From Thermoleophilia bacterium (GTDB lineage Bacteria; Actinomycetota; Thermoleophilia; Miltoncostaeales; Miltoncostaeaceae): 64,000 bases of DNA. The notes under the pieces were generated by a model, which did not search any database, was not told where the DNA came from, and worked only from the letters and a program-made list of their open reading frames with translations. Positions 35,052 through 41,563 of this stretch are shown piece after piece. The position numbers and the translations under genes are program-made. The DNA lies in the NCBI GenBank assembly GCA_025455865.1, contig JALOLS010000012.1:1-64000 (forward strand), read 5' to 3'. Position 1 is the first letter of the stretch, and each line of letters begins with the position of its first letter.

Positions 35052-37814
35052 CTAGCTCCCGGCGGGGGCCGTGGGGGCCTCCGCGTCGAGGACGACGTGG
35101 TCGACGGCGACGCCGCCCGCCGCGCCGCGCACGGCGCCGGGGAGGTCGCCGGGCTCGGTGCCGGTGGACAGCACCAGGATCTGGTCGGGCCGCTCGGCGG
35201 CGATCACCGCCGGCAGGCCGGTGGCCGCGTCGTCGTCGATCGCCTGGCCGACCGCGGCGACGCCGGCCGACTGGAGCCGGCCGACCGCGCCGGACAGGCG
35301 CTCGATGCCGGCGCGCCGAAGCTCGCCGGCCTCCTCGCTCCACCGCGGCTGCGGCAGGTCGAGCGGCATGACCAGGGTGAACCGGGCCGGCGCCTCGTCG
35401 GCCCGGGCGCGGACCGCCGCCTGCAGGCCGTCGGCGCCGATCGCGTCGGCGGCCACCACCATGAGGTGCGGCAGCGCGGAGCCGGCGATGGCCTCGCGGA
35501 CGTCGGCCGGCCGCGCCAGCAGGTGGGTCACGGCGACGCCGGTGCGCTTGCGGACCCGGTCGACCACGTCCCGGCGCAGCCAGCGCGACTCGGCGAGCGG
35601 GTAGGTGGTGAGGATGATCTCGTGCGGGTGCACGGCGGTCGCCGCCTCGGCGGCCGCGTCGACCGCGTCGGCCTCGACCACCCGGCCGTTCACCTCGGCG
35701 CCGGCCTCCTGGTAGAGGGCCAGGGCCGTCGCCAGCCGGCGCTGGGCCGCGTGCGCGTCGCCGCCGTCGGTCGGGACGACGACCTCGAACCGCCACATGC
35801 CCTCCGCGGCCCGGGCGCGGACCTCCTCGACCAGGCCGGGCGCGGCGAGGGTCTCGTTGGCGACCACCATGACCGGGAAGCGCGTGTCCTCCCGCAGCTC
35901 GCCGCCGAGCTCCTCGGGGGCGAAGACCACGGCGTGCCGCGCCTCGGGGACGCCGTACTGGTACGGGCCGCCGACCACCTGCGGGGTCGCGTCGAAGTTG
36001 AACAGCGGGGGCGGCGAGGAGACCTGCCACTCCAGCGTGCGGCCCCGCCAGGGGTTCCACGGCGCCTTGGGCCCGTGCCGCCAGGACGTCCACACGTTGT
36101 AGATGAAGATCAGCGTGGCGAAGCCGACCAGGTAGGACCCGATGCTCGCCACCAGGTTGGTGTCGGCGAAGCGCGGGTCGTAGTCGGCCACCCGGCGGGG
36201 CATGCCCTGCAGGCCCTGCCAGTGCATGGGGAAGAACGTGAGCTGGGTCGCGACGAACGTGATCCAGAAGTGGACCTGGCCCAGTCGCTCGTTGTACATC
36301 CGGCCGGTGATCTTCGGGAACCAGTAGTAGAGGCCGGCGAAGACCGTGAACACGGTGCCGCCGAAGAGCACGTAGTGGATGTGGGCGACGATGAAGTAGG
36401 TGTCGGAGGTCTGGATGTCGGTCGGCACGACGCCCAGGAACACGCCCGACAGGCCACCGAGCAGGAACGTGAACAGGAACCCGAGGGCCCAGAGCATCGG
36501 CGTCTTCAGGTGGATCTTCCCCTGCCACAGGGTGGCCAGCCACGACCAGATCTTCACTCCGGTGGGCACCGCGATGATGATCGTGGTGATCATCATGGGC
36601 ACCCGCAGCCAGGACGCCATGCCGCTCACGAACATGTGGTGGGCCCACACGCCGAAGCCGAGGACCGCGATGGCGACGGTCGAGAACGCGATGGCCCGGT
36701 AGCCGAAGATCGGCTTGCGGGAGAAGGTCGCGATGACCTCGCTGATGATCCCGAAGCCGGGGAGCAGCATGATGTAGACGGCGGGGTGTGAGTAGAACCA
36801 GAAGATGTGCTGGTACATGATCACGTCGCCGCCCTGCTCGGGCACGAAGAAGTTGGTGCCCATGACCCGGTCGAACTGGGTCAGGAACTGCGAGCCGGCC
36901 ACGAACGGGGTGGCGAAGACCACCAGCACCGAGGTGACCGCGTTGGCCCACACCAGCAGCGGCATGCGCCAGGGGGTCATGCCCGGGGCGCGCATGGTGA
37001 TGATGGTGACCAGGAAGTTGATCGCGGTGGCGATCGACGAGGCGCCGGCGAACTGCACGCCGAGCTCGAAGAGGGTCTGGCCGGTGCCGCCCTGGCTGGC
37101 CAGCGGCGGGTAGGCGGTCCAGCCGGAGCTGAACAGGCCGAAGAAGATGCTGGCCAGGAACAGGCCGCCGGCCGCCGGGAGGAACCAGAACGACAGCGCG
37201 TTCAGGCGCGGGAAGGCCATGTCCTTGGCCCCGATCATCAGCGGCAGCACGTAGTTGGCGATGCCGCCGAACACCGGGACGGCGAAGACGAAGATCATCA
37301 GGGTGGCGTGCAGGCTGAACAGCCCGTTGTAGGTCTCGCCGTTGACGATCTGCTGGCCGGGCTGGGCGAGCTCGGTGCGGACCAGCATGGCCGCGACGCC
37401 GCCCAGGATGAACATGAAGAAGGTGAAGACCAGGTACTGGATGCCGATCACCTTGTGATCGGTGTTCACCTTGAAGTAGTCCCGCCAGCTCGTGGCGCCG
37501 TGCTGGGAGTGGTCCTCCTCCATGCGCCGGCCGCGCGACCACCTCACCCAGTAGTCGAAGCAGCCGATGCCGGCGAGGAACCCGACGCCGCCGAAGATGC
37601 CGGCCATCGAGACGTAGACCTCGGGCTGCCAGAGCGGGTCCAGGCCGAAGATCGCCCGGATGACCAGGACCAGGGCGAAGGCCAGGCCGACCCCGGTGAG
37701 GGTCCCGAAGAACACCCGGGTCCACCAGTAGGAGAGCGGGCGGTCGTCGTGCTCGTGGTGGTGACCGGAGCCGTGGCCGCCGGCGTGGGCAGGTGCGGGA
37801 GCGTGGGTGGCCAT
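35052..37814 (-). CDS. ctaD: cytochrome c oxidase subunit I with C-terminal tandem UspA-like domains
   Basis: A 920-residue protein; ordinary subunit I is 530-620. Residues 112-620 are a complete heme-copper oxidase core: low-spin heme ligand H169 in SLHATLM, CuB ligands H343, H392 and H393, cross-linked Tyr347, and heme ligands H478/H480 in AHIHYVLFGG. The helix VI motif is YSHPAVY, so the Glu of A1 oxidases is replaced by Tyr-Ser, marking the A2 subfamily. Residues 1-111 add a His-rich start and two extra membrane helices. Residues 625-910 form two similar alpha/beta units (each ending in an EIIL-T or DQIL-ST strand), resembling tandem UspA domains. AAGGA precedes the ATG. It lies between subunits II and III. 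Confidence 0.93.
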   Translation of the reverse strand: MATHAPAPAHAGGHGSGHHHEHDDRPLSYWWTRVFFGTLTGVGLAFALVLVIRAIFGLDPLWQPEVYVSMAGIFGGVGFLAGIGCFDYWVRWSRGRRMEEDHSQHGATSWRDYFKVNTDHKVIGIQYLVFTFFMFILGGVAAMLVRTELAQPGQQIVNGETYNGLFSLHATLMIFVFAVPVFGGIANYVLPLMIGAKDMAFPRLNALSFWFLPAAGGLFLASIFFGLFSSGWTAYPPLASQGGTGQTLFELGVQFAGASSIATAINFLVTIITMRAPGMTPWRMPLLVWANAVTSVLVVFATPFVAGSQFLTQFDRVMGTNFFVPEQGGDVIMYQHIFWFYSHPAVYIMLLPGFGIISEVIATFSRKPIFGYRAIAFSTVAIAVLGFGVWAHHMFVSGMASWLRVPMMITTIIIAVPTGVKIWSWLATLWQGKIHLKTPMLWALGFLFTFLLGGLSGVFLGVVPTDIQTSDTYFIVAHIHYVLFGGTVFTVFAGLYYWFPKITGRMYNERLGQVHFWITFVATQLTFFPMHWQGLQGMPRRVADYDPRFADTNLVASIGSYLVGFATLIFIYNVWTSWRHGPKAPWNPWRGRTLEWQVSSPPPLFNFDATPQVVGGPYQYGVPEARHAVVFAPEELGGELREDTRFPVMVVANETLAAPGLVEEVRARAAEGMWRFEVVVPTDGGDAHAAQRRLATALALYQEAGAEVNGRVVEADAVDAAAEAATAVHPHEIILTTYPLAESRWLRRDVVDRVRKRTGVAVTHLLARPADVREAIAGSALPHLMVVAADAIGADGLQAAVRARADEAPARFTLVMPLDLPQPRWSEEAGELRRAGIERLSGAVGRLQSAGVAAVGQAIDDDAATGLPAVIAAERPDQILVLSTGTEPGDLPGAVRGAAGGVAVDHVVLDAEAPTAPAGS

Positions 37815-37861
37815 CGTGTCCTTGGTGCTCGGTGTGAGGTCTCGGGAGGGCTTCGGACGGG

Positions 37862-38982
37862 CTACTGGATGGAGGTCACGTACGCGACGACGTCGGTGAG
37901 CTGCTCGCCGCTGACCAGGCCGCCGGGCATCGCGCCGCGGCCGTTGGTGACCGTGGTCTGAATGACCTCGGGCGTGAGCCCGGCGCCCGCGAGCTGCGGG
38001 CCGACACCGGCCTGCTGGCCGTTGTTCGGGTGGCAGCCGGCGCAGACCTGGGCGAACACCTGCTCGCCCGCCGCGGCGTCACCGGTCGGTGCGGGCGCGG
38101 GCGGCGGGGGGGCCGGCGCGGGCGGCGGGGGGGCCGGCGCGGGAGTGGGCGCCGGAGCGGGGGTGGGCGCCGGAGCGGGGGTGGGCGCCGGAGCGGGGGT
38201 GGGCGCCGGAGCGGGGGCGCCGGAGCGGGGGTGGGCGCCGGGGCGGGGGCCGGGGCGGCGCCGGTGCGCCGGACCTGCCGCCGGGCCTGGCGGAGCCATG
38301 CGTCGTAGCCGGCCTGGGTCTTCACCAGCACGCGGCTGCGCATCACGGCGTGGCCCGCGCCGCACAGCTCGGCGCAGATGACCTGGTAGGTCCCGACCTT
38401 GGTCGGGTTGATGTAGATGCGGTTCACGATGCCCGGGACCGCGTCGCCCTTGATGCCGAACTCGGGCACCCAGAAGTCGTGGATGACGTCCCGGGCCCGC
38501 AGGTTGAGCTGGATCTGCCGGTTGACCGGGACGACCAGGTCGCCGGTCTCGACCCCGTCGTCCGGGTAGCCGTAGGCCCAGGCGAACTGCTGGGCGTAGA
38601 CGTCGACCTCGATGCGGTCGCTCGCGAGCGCCTCGTTGCGCTCCAGCACGATGTAGGCGTAGATCGCCACGAACACCAGGAGCAGGGACGGGATGGCCGT
38701 CCACACGATCTCCAGCATGGTGTTGCCGTGGATGGGCGGCCCGTCGGACTCGTCGTCCTCCTTCGCCCGGAAGCGCCAGATCGAGTACACCAGCACCGTG
38801 GTGACGATCACGAAGAAGACGGCGCTCGCCCAGAACAGGAACCACAGGAGGTCGAACGTTCGACCGGCCTGGGTCGAATCGGCCGGCGGGAGCCAGTCGA
38901 TGATGAACGCCTGGGCCACGGTGATGGCCGCGACGATGACGCCGATGATGGCGAGCGGGACGATGTGACGATTCCTGGGCAT
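37862..38982 (-). CDS. ctaC: cytochrome c oxidase subunit II with cytochrome c tail, frameshifted in the linker
   Basis: Subunit II of a caa3-type oxidase, split over two frames. The frame starting at ATG 38982 encodes two membrane helices, the QQFAWAYGYPDDG region and the CuA site CAELCGAGHAVM. The cytochrome c domain (CAGCHPNN heme site, PGGLVSGEQL, ending TDVVAYVTSIQ at a TAG at 37862) is in another frame. They are joined by a (PAPAPT)n linker coded by 18-bp repeats; one repeat lacks 4 nt at about 38211-38223. Restoring those 4 nt gives one open frame of 374 residues. So this is either a real disruption or a sequence error in the repeat. It heads the coxB-coxA-coxC operon. Confidence 0.9.
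38088..38264. repeat. GC-rich tandem repeat in coxB linker
   Basis: About five copies of an 18-bp unit (GTGGGCGCCGGAGCGGGG on the plus strand) occupy roughly 38145-38240, next to two copies of a related 21-bp GGCGGCGGGGGGGCCGGCGCG-like unit near 38100-38142. On the minus strand they encode the PAPAPT and PPPAPA linker of subunit II. One unit is 4 nt short (TGGG absent between 38217 and 38218), which shifts the frame. Confidence 0.85.
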
Positions 38983-38989
38983 GGCGGGC

Positions 38990-38995
38990 ACACTA
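38990..38995 (-). promoter_or_regulatory. -10 element for the coxB-coxA-coxC operon
   Basis: Minus-strand TAGTGT ends 7 nt before the coxB ATG at 38982, again predicting a leaderless transcript. It separates the oxidase operon from the upstream ctaB-MFS genes. Confidence 0.5.
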
Positions 38996-39046
38996 GTCGC
39001 ACCCTGCGAGCCCACGGAAGGGCGGACGCCCGAATCCGCCCCGTGT

Positions 39047-40306
39047 CTATCGGGCCGCTTGTCCCTCCCGTGCGGGCGTTTCCCCGACCACTTGCGGCTT
39101 TCCCGTTTCCAGCCGGGCGGTGCGCGTGGCCGCCAGGCCGGCGCAGGCGAGGAACAGCACGCCGCCGACCACCAGCGGAGCCCCGACGCCGACCTCCTGG
39201 AACAGCGCGGTCGCCGCGACCGGCGCGAGCAGCCGGGCCAGCCCCCCGGTCGAGGCGAGCACCCCGAGGGTCCCGCCCTGGTGGTGCTCGTCGGTGCGCC
39301 GGGACACGATCGTGGTGACCGTGGGGAACACCAGGCCCGACGCGCCGGCCAGGAGCAGGAGCACCGGGAAGAGCGCCCACACCTGCTCGGTCGCCGCGAG
39401 CAGCAGGAAGGACACCGCGGTGCCGAGCAGCCCCCACTGCAGCACCCGCCACTGCCCGTGGCGCCCGACGAGGCGGTGGACCAGGAACCCCTGCGAGAGC
39501 GCCGCGACCACCCCGATGAACGTGAACACCAGCCCGGTCTCGGCCAGGCCGAAGTCGAAGCGCCGGGCGCCGAAGAGCGCGAACGTCGCCTCCATCGCGA
39601 CGAAGGCGAACGTGGCCACGAACGAGAGCCAGATCATGGGGGCGAGCTCGCGCGAGCCGAGGGCGCCGCGCACCTGCTGCCACTGGCCGGGCTGCGGCGC
39701 CCGGGGCCCGGGCTTGCGGGACTCCGGCAGCCGGCGCCAGGCGACCGCCAGGTTCAGGAGGGCGAGCCCCGACGCGACCAGGAACGGGAGCCGGTGGTCG
39801 ATCGCCGCGAACCCCGCGCCCATCGCCGGCCCGATGATGAACCCCAGGCCGAAGGCGGCTCCGATGAGGCCCATGCCGCGGACCCGCTCCTCGTCGGAGG
39901 TGATGTCGGCCACGTACGCCTGGGCCGCGGCGTACGAGGCGCCCGAGATCCCGTCGAGGATGCGGGCGAGGAACAGCACCCACAGCGCTCCGGCCAGGCC
40001 GAAGATGAGCCAGGCGATCGCGCTCCCGAGCAGCGTGACCAGGATGACCGGCCGCCGGCCCACCCGGTCGGAGACCCGCCCCCAGATCGGGGCGAAGATG
40101 AGCTGCATGAGGGCGTAGGAGCCGGTGAGCAGCCCGATGACGATGGGCGAGGCACCGAACTCCTCGGCGTAGAGCGGCACCAGCGGCAGCACGATGCCGA
40201 AGCCGATGAGGTCGATCAGCACCGTCGTGAAGACGATGCCGAGCGGGGTCAGGAAGAAGGCGCCGGGGCGGCCACGCCCCCCCGCGCCGGGCTCGCGGCG
40301 TCGCAT
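39047..40306 (-). CDS. major facilitator superfamily transporter (TetA-like DHA1)
   Basis: A 419-residue MFS protein with twelve predicted membrane helices. The loop 2-3 motif is GRVSDRVGRRP and TM1 is typical of the DHA1 group (LIDLIGFGIVLPLVPLY), the family of TetA-type proton antiporters; SYAAAQAYVADIT is the TM5 region antiporter motif area. The substrate cannot be told from sequence. The ATG at 40306 lies 5 nt after ctaB, so it is co-transcribed with heme o synthase, ahead of the oxidase genes. Confidence 0.88.
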   Translation of the reverse strand: MRRREPGAGGRGRPGAFFLTPLGIVFTTVLIDLIGFGIVLPLVPLYAEEFGASPIVIGLLTGSYALMQLIFAPIWGRVSDRVGRRPVILVTLLGSAIAWLIFGLAGALWVLFLARILDGISGASYAAAQAYVADITSDEERVRGMGLIGAAFGLGFIIGPAMGAGFAAIDHRLPFLVASGLALLNLAVAWRRLPESRKPGPRAPQPGQWQQVRGALGSRELAPMIWLSFVATFAFVAMEATFALFGARRFDFGLAETGLVFTFIGVVAALSQGFLVHRLVGRHGQWRVLQWGLLGTAVSFLLLAATEQVWALFPVLLLLAGASGLVFPTVTTIVSRRTDEHHQGGTLGVLASTGGLARLLAPVAATALFQEVGVGAPLVVGGVLFLACAGLAATRTARLETGKPQVVGETPAREGQAAR

Positions 40307-40311
40307 CCGGT

Positions 40312-41244
40312 TCAGGAGACCCGGTCGACCACCATCGCGACGAACAGCAGCGCCAGGTACAGCAGCGACCAGCTGAAGGTGCGGCGGGCCCAGGGGCCCC
40401 CCTCCTCCCGCTGGCGCACCAGGGCGACGCCGTGCGCGATGAAGACGGCCCCGAGCACGAGCGCCGACCAGGTGTAGATGGCCCCGAAGTCCCCCGAGGC
40501 CGAGGGCAGGAGCGTCACCCCGACCAGCACCAGGCTCCAGGTGAGCACCTGCCGGCGGGTCGCCGCCTCGCCGTAGACGACCGGCAGCATCGGCACGCCG
40601 GCCTCGGAGTAGTCGCGGCGCAGGATGAGCGCGAGCGCCCAGAAGTGGGGCGGGGTCCAGTAGAAGACGATGGCGAACAGGAGCCAGGCGGCGAGCGGCA
40701 GGTCGTTGGCGACGGCCGCCCACCCCACCAGCGGCGGGATCGCCCCCGAGGCGCCGCCGATCACGATGTTGTGGATCGTGGTCCGCTTGAGCCAGAGCGT
40801 GTAGAGGAAGACGTAGAGCAACAGGCCGGCCAGGGCCAGCGCGGCGGCCAGCCAGTTGATCAGGAGGCCCATGCCGACGAACGAGGTCACGCCGCAGGCG
40901 ATCCCGAAGCCGAGCGCGTGCCGCGGGGTCATGCGCCCGGCCACGATCGGCCGGCCGGTGGTCCGGCGCATGAGCGCGTCGATGTCCCGGTCGACGTACT
41001 GGTTGATGGCGTTCGCGCCGCCGGCCGACAGGTACCCGCCGGCCATCGTCCAGAGGATCAGCCAGCCGCCGGGCATCCCCTGCTCGGCCACGAACATCGC
41101 ACAGAGGGTCGTGACCAGGAGCAGCGAGATGACGCGGGGCTTGGTGAGCGCCACGTAGTCGAGCAGCAGGCTCCGCGCGGCCGCGCCGCGGCCCGCGGCG
41201 GCCATGGCCCCGGCCGGGGCCTCGGCGACGGCCTCAGGCGGCAC
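40312..41244 (-). CDS. ctaB: protoheme IX farnesyltransferase (heme o synthase)
   Basis: A 310-residue UbiA-superfamily membrane enzyme. The heme-o-synthase motifs are YVALTKPRVISLLLVTT, NAINQYVDRDIDALMRRT (first Asp-rich motif), LKRTTIHNIVIGGASGAIPP and FYWTPPHFWALAL. It farnesylates heme b to heme o, the precursor of heme a for the oxidase encoded downstream. GTG at 41244 overlaps the end of the small membrane protein gene by 11 nt. The ctaA gene (heme a synthase) is not in the window. Confidence 0.94.
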   Translation of the reverse strand: MPPEAVAEAPAGAMAAAGRGAAARSLLLDYVALTKPRVISLLLVTTLCAMFVAEQGMPGGWLILWTMAGGYLSAGGANAINQYVDRDIDALMRRTTGRPIVAGRMTPRHALGFGIACGVTSFVGMGLLINWLAAALALAGLLLYVFLYTLWLKRTTIHNIVIGGASGAIPPLVGWAAVANDLPLAAWLLFAIVFYWTPPHFWALALILRRDYSEAGVPMLPVVYGEAATRRQVLTWSLVLVGVTLLPSASGDFGAIYTWSALVLGAVFIAHGVALVRQREEGGPWARRTFSWSLLYLALLFVAMVVDRVS

Positions 41245-41428
41245 GGGCGGCCAGCACGATCAGCACGACGGCGAAGACCAGCGGGATCGCCGCCCAGATC
41301 ATCTCGGTCGCGTGGGTCGCCCCCTTCGCGACGGGGGCGCGCATGCCCCGCAGGTCGAGCACGATCGGGACCGCGCCGGCGACGATCAGCACGGTGGCGA
41401 GCGCGAGCAGCAGCACACCGGCGAGCAT
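41234..41428 (-). CDS. small two-helix membrane protein upstream of ctaB
   Basis: A 64-residue protein of two hydrophobic helices (LAGVLLLALATVLIVAGAV and AAIPLVFAVVLIVLAARAA) joined by a short polar loop. The segment THATEMIWAAIPLVFAVVLI resembles the second membrane helix of oxidase subunit II (NTMLEIVWTAIPSLLLVFV in the coxB of this window). It overlaps ctaB by 11 nt, so it is co-translated with it. It may be an accessory subunit or assembly factor; that is inference. ATG at 41428 lacks a clear ribosome site. Confidence 0.65.
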   Translation of the reverse strand: MLAGVLLLALATVLIVAGAVPIVLDLRGMRAPVAKGATHATEMIWAAIPLVFAVVLIVLAARAA

Positions 41429-41527
41429 ATCCGCAAGGAGCGGCCCGATCCCGGACCGGCCGCGTCCGCGGACGAACGTCACGGGGCGCCGGGCCGCACC
41501 CGCCCCGCGCGGGAGGGCCGGGCCGCG

Positions 41528-41533
41528 TAGGGT
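41528..41533 (+). promoter_or_regulatory. candidate -10 for the GGDEF-EAL / glycolate oxidase operon
   Basis: TAGGGT predicts a start near 41540. The first ATG after it (41547) opens a six-codon frame, MPTALS, whose TGA overlaps the GTG of the GGDEF-EAL gene at 41564, so a leader peptide may couple translation. Confidence 0.35.
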
Positions 41534-41563
41534 GCTGGACTGCCGTATGCCGACCGCGCTCTC

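Noticed and set aside
38088-38264. CRISPR-like array
   Set aside because: The repeats are adjacent 18-21 bp units with no spacers, and they encode the Pro/Ala linker of subunit II.
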